A stretch of 64,000 nt of DNA from Lineus longissimus (Eukaryota; Nemertea; Pilidiophora; Heteronemertea; Lineidae): positions 6,450,001-6,514,000 of the forward strand of contig NC_088317.1 in the NCBI RefSeq assembly GCF_910592395.1, given 5' to 3'. The notes beneath the pieces were generated by a model. It was not told where the DNA came from, ran no database searches, and saw only the letters and a list, made by a program, of their open reading frames with translations. This document shows, in pieces, positions 54,546-64,000 of this stretch. The position numbers and the translations under genes are program-made. How positions within the stretch are numbered: the first letter of the stretch is position 1; every line of letters starts with the position of its first letter.

Positions 54546-57020
54546 GTGTTATCGCATTGTGCGCAGTAATCGTGATCTAAGCAAGCCGAGTCCAGGTCGT
54601 CCCTTGGGGGGTAGTTCTTTCTGAAATGAGGATTTAAAAATCTGCGCGTGGTCGTCGTTTTTTGCTCACCGTAGGGGAGTCTATACGATACCGCAGTGTC
54701 CGTCGTCCGTCGTCGTCGTCGTCGTCCGTCGTCGTCGTCGTCGTATTCTGTGACACGTTTCTTAACCGCTTGTGCTATGTACCTGAAACTTCATATACCA
54801 TCATTCGCAAGGTCATATGTACCCTGACACTGAATTTCGCTCCGGTCTGATTCTTGACTTTGCCACCAGGGGGCTAAAACCGAAAAGTTAAAATGTGCAA
54901 TATCTCATTTATTACTGATTTGTTTTTGACAACAATTTTATGGTGGGTACCCCTAGCAAGGATACATCACATATCATACGGGTTTTTGATTTGACCTACT
55001 TTTCAAGGTCACAGAGGTCAAACTCTAAAATTTCACCGATTAGTGGCACGTTTTGTCTTTATTCGTCCTATAGTCTTTAAATTTGGTATGTAGACACCTG
55101 TTACATAGCTCTACATGTTGACAGAAAAAATCAGGTCGATGTGGCGTACTTTTCAAGGTCACAGAGGTCAAATGGTGTGAATTGGCCGTTTGTGTGTAAA
55201 TATGGCACGTTTCTTAACCACTAAAGCTATGAACTTTAAACTTAGTACACATAACCCCCTAGGTCAGATGACCTGTGACACTGATTTTCGGTCTGGTCTG
55301 ATTCCTAACTTGGCCACCAGTTGGCCAAAACCAAAAATAGTGAATAGTGCCATATCTCGCTTATTACTGATTAGTTTTTGGTAAAAATTTTATGGTAGCT
55401 ACTCTTAGCAAGGATACATCACATATGATACGGGTTTTTGATTTGACGTACTTGTCAAGGTCACAGAGGTCAAATGGTGTAAATTGGCTATTTCAGCGTA
55501 ACTGTGGAACGTTTGTTAACCCCTAAGGCTATGAATTTGAGACTTTATACAAAGGACCCCCTAGGTCAGTTGACCTCTGACCCTGAATTTCAGTCCGGTC
55601 TGATTCTTGACTTGGCCACTAGGGGGCCAAAAGTGAAAACCTAGAAAGTGTGATATCTCGCTTATAAGGGATTCGTTTTCAATAACATTTTTATGGTAGG
55701 TTTTACTAGCATGGATACATCACATATCATATGAGTTTTTGATCTGACCTGCTTTTCAAGGTCACAGAGGTCAAATGGCGTAAATTGGTCGTTTGATTGT
55801 AACTATGGCACGTTTCTTAACCACTAAAGCTATGAACTTGAAATTTGGTACACATGACTCCCTACGTCATGTTACCTCGGACACCGAATTTCGATCTGAT
55901 CTGGTACTCAACTTCGCCACCAGGAGGCCAAAACTAAAATAGGTAAAAAGTGCAATATCTCATTTATTAGTGACTTGTTTTTGATGATATTCTTATGGTA
56001 CTTACTCCATCAACGATACATCACATGTCATACCGACTTTGGTTTGACCTATATACTATACATGTACAATGTTACTTAATCTGGATGAATTCCAAAGCAC
56101 CAAATATCTATACGGTGAGCACAATGGCCCCTGGCCGTTTCATCTTTATGAGGTATCACGTGACCATAAAGCAGACGGGTCAGATCAACATTCCCGAGTA
56201 AGGGTGAAGCCGAGCACTTGGGAATGTATATCTGACCCGTCAACTTTAACGACACGATTTTAAAAGGACGAGCTGGCCTGGGAGTGAGACATGTTGGATT
56301 TCTCACAAACTGACTTTCAGCAGCACCGTGACTTTTCCAAATGTAGTCATCGAAAACCCCAGTAAGCAGTACACGAGAACGGAACGTAATCGCACGCTCA
56401 CCGGAAGCAAGCCATGTTCAAGACTGCCTCCCGAATTGAGCAATGATCACTGAAGTGACAGAGGGGTGACGTAAACGTTCGACCTCTGGTTCACTCGGGC
56501 GTCGTAAACGTTGCGTTTTCCGAGCCAGGTCCTGTGCGTGCAAAAATGACGAATAACATGAATAATGCGTGGTCCACCATGGATTATATTTAACATGAAA
56601 AGAAAAAGACAGCTTACCTGCATGTTTCCTTCGGGTCATCACATTTACAGTACCCTGGTTTCACCCAGGGCCAGATACCAGTTCTTGCCTTCCCGCACCA
56701 TTTTCCGTAATTCGTCAGATTATCTTGTGCGTGAGAAAGAGCAAAGCTTGAAGGAAGACGTGAAACAATGTGTTGTAGGACGGATGAAGAGGTAAGCCCA
56801 AGGGTATCAAAATGTGCTACCCAAAGTATCAAAGGTCCTATACCCAGGGTAATAAAGATGTGAGGTCGAGGGTACAATATCAACGATGCGGTACCCAAGG
56901 TATCAACGATGTGATACCCTGGACATCAAAGATGTTGTTACGAGGGTAAAAGCAAACTAATGGTTACAGTAAATATGTCTTACCTGAAGCCATCACAACG
57001 AGAACCTTGAGTGCAATCAT
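54546..57020 (-). CDS. Secreted phospholipase A2-like gene, first three coding exons
   Basis: Exon 1 (57020-56984) encodes a short hydrophobic signal, MIALKVLVVMAS, and ends G|GTAAGA, phase 1. Exon 2 (56723-56618) follows TTTCTCACGCACAAG and reads DNLTNYGKWCGKARTG, then a Trp/Pro stretch and GYCKCDDPKETC, ending AG|GTAAGC. Exon 3 (54620-54546) follows CTCATTTCAG and reads DDLDSACLDHDYCAQCDN, ending AC|GTAAGT. All phases join. YGKWCG fits the calcium-binding loop and DLDSACLDHDYC the catalytic helix, with the His-Asp pair, of secretory PLA2s, which hydrolyse the sn-2 ester of phospholipids outside the cell. Intron 2 (~2 kb) holds the DR3 satellite. Later exons were not found, so length and intactness are unknown. 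A digestive, immune or venom role cannot be told from sequence. Confidence 0.75.
54698..54744. repeat. (GTC)n microsatellite
   Basis: GTCCGTCGTCCGTCGTCGTCGTC-type run within intron 2 of the PLA2-like gene. Confidence 0.85.
54750..56050. repeat. ~300-bp satellite, four to five copies, each with AGGTCA-cag-AGGTCA
   Basis: Units share TATGGCACGTTTCTTAACCA, CTTGACTTGGCCACCAG, AAGGATACATCACATATCAT and TCAAGGTCACAGAGGTCAAA. The last is at 55003, 55153, 55455 and 55756. Unit starts are near 54753, 55200, 55503 and 55803. Divergence between units is 10-25% by eye. A shorter unit lies between 55020 and 55150. Confidence 0.85.
56174..56241. repeat. Small inverted repeat
   Basis: GACGGGTCAGATCAACATTCCC and GGGAATGTATATCTGACCCGTC pair around a 24-base loop. 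Confidence 0.75.
56782..56950. repeat. Minisatellite in intron 1 of the PLA2-like gene
   Basis: About six degenerate copies of a 26-28-base unit 'TACCCAAGGTATCAACGATGTGA'. It causes several spurious ORFs. Confidence 0.8.
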
Positions 57021-57078
57021 TTTGACCTCTTCCTTCTCCGAGTCCCACTTATCAAATGTCAATGATGCGTTCGTCACG

Positions 57079-57086
57079 TTTATATA
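57079..57086 (-). promoter_or_regulatory. Candidate TATA box of the PLA2-like gene
   Basis: The minus strand reads TATATAAA 59 bases before the ATG at 57020, leaving ~30 bases for initiation and ~30 for a leader. Confidence 0.55.
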
Positions 57087-57389
57087 CTATCTATTTGAAC
57101 TGACAAAGATACTAGGCAGGTACATGTACCATTACCTCATCTATCTCGTCGCCACTTACCTCCAGTGACGTCACAGATCAGTTTTCAAAATTTGTTTGCT
57201 CAGCTGATGTACCGTCGGCCTCCACAAACAGATTCGAATACAAATGTATATAAAATGTGAGTTGTGTCTCGATATACACCTGGCAAAATCGAAAATACAT
57301 TTTTGGCATCTGCAATACTCATTTTTTATGAAGGACGTCGTAAAAAGCAGTTGGGATGTCGAGTAACGATACCAGCAGCGGCCAGACGG
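57087..57389. other. Upstream flank of the PLA2-like gene
   Basis: No gene supported. Contains TGACGTCA (57168-57175), a perfect CRE-type palindrome about 90 bases upstream of the candidate TATA box. Confidence 0.5.
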
Positions 57390-57615
57390 CACGGGCATAT
57401 AGTGGCCGTTGTTGTCCATGCGCACCCGGTTCGACACCAGTCTATACGGCCGATGCGCTCCGTCCTTGGTCAGGTTTATTTCGGAGTTTCTTCTGCAGTC
57501 GTGTTGTCATTACGTACCCAGCCGACAGGCCCAGACTACCCGGGTTGATTTAGGTGTTTGCTCTCCTATAGACTGGTTACCTACCAAGGCCAAGGAGATC
57601 AGTCTACCCCGTGCA
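57390..57615 (+). repeat. Strongly diverged copy of the array's post-PAN intron segment
   Basis: GTTGTCCATGCGCACCCGGTTCGACACCAG.. to ..CTTGGTCAGGTTT and ..TATAGACTGGTTACCTACCAAGGC follow the U4 sequence at 42580-42740 (TTGTTACGTACTCAACCGGTTAGACGCCAG.. to ..CTAGACTGGTTGC). This is the only sign of a sixth, old unit. Confidence 0.55.
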
Positions 57616-57676
57616 GTGGTACTGCGATTGAGAGCAGAACTTGCTGTTCGCGTGAAAAACTAAAACCACTTGGGCG

Positions 57677-57998
57677 ATGTTCCGCTTCATGGCCGCCGCT
57701 CCAGCAATACAACACTTGGCTTCAGTGGGTATTTGGGAATTCAACCAGCCAGTAGATGGGAGCGAAAGTATCATCAAAAGACGCCAACCCGCATTCGATG
57801 AGCAGGTACTGAATGACCGCTGGAATGAGTTAAGTGTCCTGCCGCGGGGGCGGTCAAAGTGGAAAACGATCCAGTGGAACCACTCCTTTATTATGAAGTT
57901 CTGTTTGGGAAATAAGCAGGACAAATATCTGACCCTTTCAATGAAGGGACAGGGTCAAATTTGTAGTACACTTGTAGTTCAGCTTGAAAAATCACAGT
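57677..57998 (+). CDS. Unrecognised exon-like ORF next to the diverged array segment
   Basis: 107 codons, hydrophilic and of normal composition. An acceptor-like CTTGGCTTCAG lies at ~57723, after which the frame reads GIWEFNQPVDGSESIIKRR, then WNELSVLPRGRSKWKTIQWN, NHSFIMKFCLGNKQDKYLTL and QGQICSTLVVQLEKSQ before TAA. It has no copy elsewhere in the window. Array sequence resumes immediately after the stop (TAATGTTATCATTAATCCTG, as at 25408). It may be an exon of the sixth, diverged unit or of another gene. Confidence 0.4.
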
Positions 57999-58209
57999 AA
58001 TGTTATCATTAATCCTGTGGTTCTGATCATAATTTAATCCCGAGGCTTTCTAGCCTCCTGGGATCACTTGATGAGCATGATTAATTGGTGAGATAGAAGC
58101 CACTTGCAAGTAAGTTGAAGTGTGATTTAGATTCGATCGAAACCTTCCGACGTCCGCGTTCATTCATGTATATATGGTCAGGTCAGCTAGCGTCTGCTAT
58201 GTCATGTTA

Positions 58210-59330
58210 TTACACCATTCCCGATTGAGGGTCCCATGGAATCGCATCGTTTAGCTCCACTCTGCTCATTGTATTTTTTAAAATTGTATGGCTTGCAATT
58301 GTGTCAGGTCCGGCCAATGGAGACCAGTTTGCCACTGGCAAACCTGTAGACCAGTGCAACCTGCTCAGGGTCGGACCATCGGCTACTAAACCCGTACCCC
58401 AACCAGAGTCTTTGACTTTGGTGTGGAGGGTGGCCAGACACCCAGATGGAACTAAAACCAACATCCATCTTAAGAGCTGATGAGCTCATTGTTGAGCCCT
58501 TGGCCATCTATCGACTCCTTGAGAGGAGATGGGCTCCACAAGGAGTTACCCAGCCCGTGAATCAACATAGCAAGGAAAACAACGATATCCATACCGGACT
58601 CCAGACTCTTCTTGAGTGGTCAACATTCCTAGCGTGGGCATGGAACGACAGGTTTGGTTCGTATTAAGGACACCGCTCCAGCAGTTCTGAAAGCAACTAA
58701 TTGGTAGCTCCTATTGCACCAACTGTGAAATTACTAAAAACTAACCAATGATTAGTTGTTCCAACAAAAAAGGGTAGTAAAATTACCATTAAAATGGTTA
58801 AGAATTACCATGTTGATGACGTATGATGACTGTGAGGATCAGCGCAAAACCATTCAACCTGTCAGTTGTCTAGATCTACGCTCCAACAAGCTATGGATCC
58901 GAGGACAGGATTGAATGGCTTTTACGACGATTTCATGGCTACTATGCAGTATCTCCCAAAGCAGAACATAATTCTGGTAGTAGGGGGCTGCAACGCAAAA
59001 ATCGGCACCGACGCCTAGGACCAATTGAAAGGCAACGTCGGGAGATTGTGCTCAGAATAACAAACAAGAGGGACCTCCGGATAATTGAATTTGCTAGATT
59101 CCATGAACTCGCCATAGCCAACACCTTCCAGCCTCAAAAACTCAGTCGAAAGACAACCTGGCATTCTCCTAGTGGTAACACACACAACATGATCGGCTAC
59201 ATTATGGTTACGAAAAGGTTCATGAGCAGCATCAACATGGCTAAGACCAGGACCTATCCAGGAGCAGATGTTGGATTTGACCATGAGCCTGTCCTCAACC
59301 CAATGGCGCTTTTACTCACCTCATGACAAG
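58210..59330 (+). pseudogene. RTE-type LINE 5' part and endonuclease fragment (U4)
   Basis: Like 25640-27110, but with an internal deletion (ATACCGGACTCCAGACTC joins two distant parts) and a shortened MITE at 58703-58815. The last blocks are well preserved: FARFHELAIANTFQPQKLSR, TWHSPSGNTHNMIGYIMVTK and YPGADVGFDHEPVLNPMA in one frame (59048-59326). No RT domain. Confidence 0.8.
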
Positions 59331-60904
59331 CCACAATCCAGGTTACAAGCTACAATCCAGGCTACAATCCAAGTTGTCCCTTGAGACTGATATTTCTGCT
59401 CCAAAGGCTGAATTTCAAATGTTAATTGCTTAATAAATGCCAACCCGCTCTAAATTCTTTTTACGTTTAATCATAATTATCATGCCAGTGAACAACATGA
59501 TTATAGGTATCTCATAAAATATAACCCATACTAGTCCAGCAAGTCAGGAATGCAAACAGGATGATAAAAGTAGGAAACAGGTTAAGAAGTTTCTATGTTA
59601 TACCCGATTAAACAACTGATAAAATGATAGAGATAATATACTAGTATTGTACCGTCCTTTATTACGAGCTAGACTGTACATTCGTAAGAGGATTCTTGCC
59701 AGATTTCTTATATAGTTAAGATCTAAAATAAGAAATCTTGCAACGAAATGTACATGCACTCGTTCACAAAACTGAATAATATCTTTAAAATCTTATACAA
59801 ATCTTAATTCTTGATTTTGGCCGGGGAGATCAGAGCCGCGATAATCGATTCCTGTCCCATGCAAGGACCTACGATGACCACCGTAAACATGGTAAACGAG
59901 CAATTTTTGTTGCATGCAATCATGATCACAGGTCGTAGTGACAAAAAGCATCAGTCTACTTTAGGTTCAAGGATCAGAATCACAAATAGCTACGTAACAA
60001 CATTTTTCACATGTGAACATGCGTATGGGGTCGGATTCTATTCCACGATATCCATTTTAAAAGCAATCGATGTCAAAATAAGTTTATGCACTGTTTTCTT
60101 TGAATCAATTTTCACAAATACAGTTATTGACGCTGGTTGTGTTGTTATTGATTAAACGTTGTCTTGTTAAAGCCACAGTTATCTTGCTGATATCAGGCTC
60201 TATTACATCGGTTGTGTCTGTCGCAGCAGAACTAGGGACACAAGATCAGAGAGGTGACTTAACATGCTATTTTCGAAATTCACCATTTCCTGATCAGCGC
60301 CTCTTGTAGCGGAGCTCTGAGACGTAGACGCTGACGTCCTCAATTACTTCGAAATTGATTTACTTTTGGCAAACTATTGACCAAACGAAGCTTGATATGC
60401 CTAAATATTCTTGTCGCATGGTAATTTTGTGCTTTTACCTTTGATATATGTTGTTGTGAATTACGTGTACGCTCTATTAAACATCCTTGGTTTCAGTTGA
60501 TGTGTCTGGCATTTGACGGACGAATGTTTGGGGTCAGTCTGACTGCAGTCTTAAAGAATGTCATTTGTACACAAATGCATTTGAGATATACATGTACGCT
60601 CGTGCCATGCAAAATTCTGCATTTTAACATAACCAAGGAGGCTCTTGGTTGAGTTTCCAAAAACTCTCAGTTCCGCAAACAGAAAGAGGCTAACTATGAT
60701 TTGTGATAGCAATGTATTTCAGAATGTCCCTTCGACAATCAAATCGTCATTGATCCATTGCCGAAATATGCTTATCTTTAATAGAAAATTTCGCGTTAAG
60801 GAGGTTTTCACAAATTTCACGAGTAGGTCATGATCGCAAAAGCATTCTGCCGCGAAAATCCTTTCCTTTTCGGCAAGAATTCCATGCCATTGTTGGCATT
60901 GTAG
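59331..60904. other. Spacer beta (U4)
   Basis: Near-identical to 27111-28680. Same ATG-less hydrophobic open run at 60100-60309. No gene. Confidence 0.5.
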
Positions 60905-61372
60905 GGCAGAGACCTGTATTCATCCACGACCGGAAGTGTGGCACAGTCACATAGAGCTTATCAAAATGTCAAGTTGTGGTAAATACATGGCTGGGATGGA
61001 CCAAAGTGGAAATAATTCTCAATCTGTGGTTGATTCTTAATCTACAGAGTCAGGCCATCACAGAAATATGCTTTTTGATAATATATTTAAGAAAATGTGG
61101 TCTCACTGGTCAGTTTAGAACTTGTACTTTGACAGGGCCATATCAATGCGCCAGTGACGTTTTGATGGATATGGTGTACGGAAATCTTTTTTTCTCAGGC
61201 AATCGGTATTGGAATTTTTTTAAACTTTATTATGCTATTGGCAAAGGGTTCTTCTTGACACATATAAAATTTTGTGCAGATTGATTGGTCCAATGAGTAT
61301 TTTTTTTACCAAAACCTATGCACAACAATGTACACGTAATGTACACATGTTTTAATAGAGGACTCTGGCCTG
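60905..61372. mobile_element. ~468-bp insertion between U4 and U5, probable MITE
   Basis: U2 reads GGCATTGCATCCAGC at this place; here ~468 bases intervene. The ends TAGGGCAGAGACCTGTATT and (mirrored) CAGGCCAGAGTCCTCTATT match at 15 of 19 positions. The interior ORF (60976-61284) is Phe/Tyr-rich and unlike any protein I know. The target duplication is unclear. Confidence 0.55.
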
Positions 61373-61493
61373 TATCCAGCTACAGCCCCTATTTTGATCG
61401 AGGTGTTTAAAGAAACTGTGGTATAAGTTTGCAATGACACCATCAATATCTCGAGAAAGCAGGTAACCCAATTAAGAATTCTATTGCGTGTAA

Positions 61494-61827
61494 ATGCAAT
61501 TCATGACTATATGGGAGTTATTGCTGGTCCTGACCAACATGGACAGAGCTCTAGCAAGTTTAATGTTTTCCTCATTTTCAATTCATGACAATGGACATTA
61601 ACGGAACTGATAGCAATTTAACTTTCGCAATTTTACGAGTTCAGTCAATTCTTCGATGTGGTATGGCATGCTCGAATATTCCGATGTGCGTTGCCTTTTT
61701 CACGACCCACCAGCACAGCCATGACGGCTATGATGTTACGGAAACCTGTCATCTTCACAAGGATGCTGCTACCAAGGACTGGACTTGCAGAGACGGGAAA
61801 ACAGGGCATCGGCTTTGGAAAAAGCAG
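61494..61827 (+). pseudogene. U5 PAN exon with a one-base insertion
   Basis: ATG at 61494 and the donor at 61827 are as in other units, but the exon is 334 bases instead of 333. An extra T in TCATTTTCAATTC (about 61577) shifts the frame after the signal peptide. The PAN part is intact in the shifted frame from 61585. A start at the internal ATG there would lack the signal. Confidence 0.7.
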
Positions 61828-62861
61828 GTAGGCAATATTTCGGTTTTTATATTCGCAACCTATTTTGCAATAAAGACATAATTTGCTGTTGTTGCGTGCG
61901 CAACCGGTTAGACACTAGGACGGCGTTGCTTGCCCTACTGACAAGCTCGCACTGGACGTTTTGATATCGGAATTTCGTTAGTCCTAGACTGGTTGCCTAC
62001 CAGGGGTAAAGAAGCCATATTTAGTATATTTAGTGTGTTCGGTTTAATTACAGTTAGTATGAATGACTCGTTCTATGGAACGATCTCCATCATCCGCGCA
62101 TTGCGCCCATAATTGTTAGAACTCAAATTTTCTTCAACGACGTTAACCGGAGCGCCCGAGACTGGAATATGCAACTTTATGCAGCTGTTGAAACAAAAAC
62201 CTAATTCTTGCGCGAATGCATGGCGTACAGTCAACTGAGGAATAAGGTGTACACCTACACTTCAACTTTGAGGGTAAATTATGGTCGTCTGATGATTACT
62301 TCGATTCAACTGAACTGGTAAACATTTTTCACAAATATATGATAAATTACGTGAAACTGCACAATACTACTTTCAAATTCAGACCGACCTCTGCTTTAGG
62401 CGTACCTGTCTATAATGAAGTCGTATTTTAAGTCGTGCACTGCAATTTGGATAACCACTTCGTTGTAGCCATCTTATACACTGATCCAATTTGATATTAT
62501 AAACATTACTGTAAAAATCCAGATGGAATGGCACAGTGAAAACGTTCGTCGATTAACTGAATATTAGATAACCGTACGTAATTCAATATCGGAGATGAGG
62601 TCGGAGTGGGACTCGGAACGAGCCAAGGCTCAGATTTAGCGGAATCTGCAATAAACATTTGAAAAGTTCCATTAGTATCAATTTGCTGAAACCCATATAT
62701 TTATCGACTTAGGAAAAAAAAACCAACATGCATGACAAAATGATCTGCATTATTCTTCTCGGACCATTTCCACATCGGCTGTGGTGGGGGAGAAGGCCAA
62801 ACGTAGCAATTTTTACAAATAATTATCATATACATATTCTATAGCGATCTTTTAATGTGCA
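61828..62861. other. Intron-like region of U5
   Basis: As in U1, including the short minus-strand Pro-rich run (one 12-base unit fewer, as in U3). Confidence 0.45.
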
Positions 62862-63140
62862 TTGTTTTTGGGTGTTTCCGCTCAATTTTACCATAATTTC
62901 CCAGTTTTCCCAGTTTTCCGCAGTTTTCGTAGATTCCGCTTAATTGCCCTGGCCATCAGGATGATTTTCAGAGTGGCGCTCATTGTTGCCAACCTGTCTA
63001 TCATATATACAGGGTATACCAAAGAGGCTGTATCCGCCTATACGTTAATAATGGGTTTATATAAACAAGATGAGCGCATTACTTATGAAGATTGTCTAAT
63101 CAACAAAGAGAGACAGCCTTCCATCTCTCCCACAATGTAA
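62862..63140 (+). CDS. Exon-like ORF conserved between units (U5 copy)
   Basis: 92 codons, nearly the U2 sequence (KEAVSAYTLIMGLYKQDER). The coding case rests on the C-terminal part only. Confidence 0.35.
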   Translation: MFLGVSAQFYHNFPVFPVFRSFRRFRLIALAIRMIFRVALIVANLSIIYTGYTKEAVSAYTLIMGLYKQDERITYEDCLINKERQPSISPTM

Positions 63141-63223
63141 TGTATCAAAACCTAATTTTAACAATTTCATCCACTTCATTTAAAGCTGTCATATCTTAAC
63201 TTTTAACCGCCACGCCGAACTAG

Positions 63224-64000
63224 CAGAGGGGCACCTATCGGTCGTACCGTGATGTAAGGATCTATGGCCAGTTCCCACCGTGGGCGGCATCGGTATTTTA
63301 CCACACAGGGCTAAGTGTCATAGTCACAGTGGCTCTTTTTCATTACTCCTGGAGTCCTTATCGTAATGTCTACGTCTACAGCCAAGATGATATCAGCGGA
63401 GATTTTAAACTGATGTATCATTTTCATTTTAACGAGCTCACATACATTGCTGGCGAATATGGCAATGATGTCATAGGTGTTAGCACTCATCATGGAAGGA
63501 AATATGTCGCTGAAAAGTTGCGAGCATTTCAATTCGATTTGATTGGAAGTAGCAATTGCCGAGAGTTGATTCTACCGTATGGTGAACTTGAGAAAAGCGT
63601 CGGTCCAAAGAATTCGAGGTTCAAATATTTCAAAATGGTTTCATGTGGTAAGAATGTTTTCTTGGAGTTGACCTTTCGATGCAAATTTCAGCAGCACAAA
63701 AACAGGGGAAAGGACCTGTTTATGTCTTGGTTAAATTGGTATAAAATAGTAAACATAGGGTTCGTTCTTAAACTTCGGTATGTTAAAAGCCTAAAAGAGA
63801 TAAATTACTCTCTTGTGCCTGAAGCCGAAAGTGCTTTATTATCTGATATGGATAACATCATGTTAGAGAATATCCGATGTGATTTGAATGGTTATCTCTA
63901 TAAATCATCAGCCAGAACACACTCCATTACCATCTTAGAAAAACCGTACGAGTATAATAAATCCACGTCGATTATCTTACGTGATGATTTTTTCAGAAAA
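63224..64000 (+). CDS. Large array exon, U5, open to the right edge
   Basis: The frame opens after the AG acceptor, as in U2 and U3, and I find no stop to base 64000 (259 codons, ending inside LRDDFFRK). It has variants of its own (STHHGRKYV, CGKNVFLEL, MLENIRCD). Like U3 it lacks an ATG at the position of 23093. Confidence 0.65.

Larger units (their letters stand above)
41575..60904 (+). repeat. Tandem array unit U4 (type 2 gene + spacer beta), with an ~11.7-kb insertion
   Basis: Type 2 PAN exon, diverged middle part, large exon with one stop, then non-array sequence from ~46,270 to 57,998. Array sequence (post-gene segment, RTE fragment, spacer beta) follows to ~60,904. Confidence 0.85.
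61375..64000 (+). repeat. Tandem array unit U5 (type 1), cut by the right edge
   Basis: Starts with a junction AAAGAAACTGTGGTATAAG that skips the inverted-repeat element and upstream region (present at 28717-29882), probably a deletion at CTG(C/T)G. It carries the type 1 PAN exon ('KDWTC'). Confidence 0.88.

Overview
The window is animal nuclear DNA, very probably from a marine invertebrate. Coding regions are split by GT-AG introns, there are no bacterial-style operons, and the DNA is crowded with LTR, RTE-type and DNA transposons. I cannot name the species or phylum from the sequence alone. No rRNA, tRNA or CRISPR locus was found. Layout: (1) 1-3.9 kb holds a retrotransposon gag-like frame running off the left edge (minus strand), and an SGNH-hydrolase-like coding fragment that appears to be split by a TTAA-flanked Kolobok-like DNA transposon carrying broken THAP and P2X7-domain-like pieces. 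(2) 4.0-5.4 kb is a non-autonomous DNA transposon with 47-bp perfect inverted ends. (3) 5.5-10.7 kb is a complete, young Ty3/gypsy element: 140-bp LTRs with one mismatch, a 5-bp target duplication, a tRNA-Ser-type primer site and one intact 1379-codon gag-pol frame. (4) 11.5-12.6 kb is a foldback palindrome whose arms are built from short modules. (5) From 12.6 kb to the right edge lies a tandem array of at least five units (U1-U5), broken by large insertions at 32.8-36.9 kb and about 46.3-58.0 kb. (6) The second insertion carries foldback elements, an otopetrin-like proton-channel gene (plus strand, 50.6-53.2 kb), a satellite with repeated perfect AGGTCA-cag-AGGTCA motifs, and a convergent secreted phospholipase A2-like gene (minus strand, 57.0 to below 54.5 kb).

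Each array unit carries a signal-peptide plus PAN/apple-like exon, further exon-like pieces, and a large exon of about 369 codons encoding a protein I do not recognise. It then carries a minisatellite, a 5' fragment of an RTE-type LINE interrupted by a MITE, and a spacer. The units alternate: U1, U3 and U5 are type 1, and U2 and U4 are type 2. U1 and U3 are followed by spacer alpha, and U2 and U4 by spacer beta. The array is therefore a two-gene higher-order repeat of about 16.2 kb. The large exon is open in U2, U3 and, as far as visible, U5. It is truncated with a stop in U1 and has one nonsense codon in U4. The array looks like an expanding and decaying gene family and is the best candidate here for something undescribed.

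Coordinates of exons rest on hand reading of frames, splice consensus and comparison between units. No transcript or database evidence was available.
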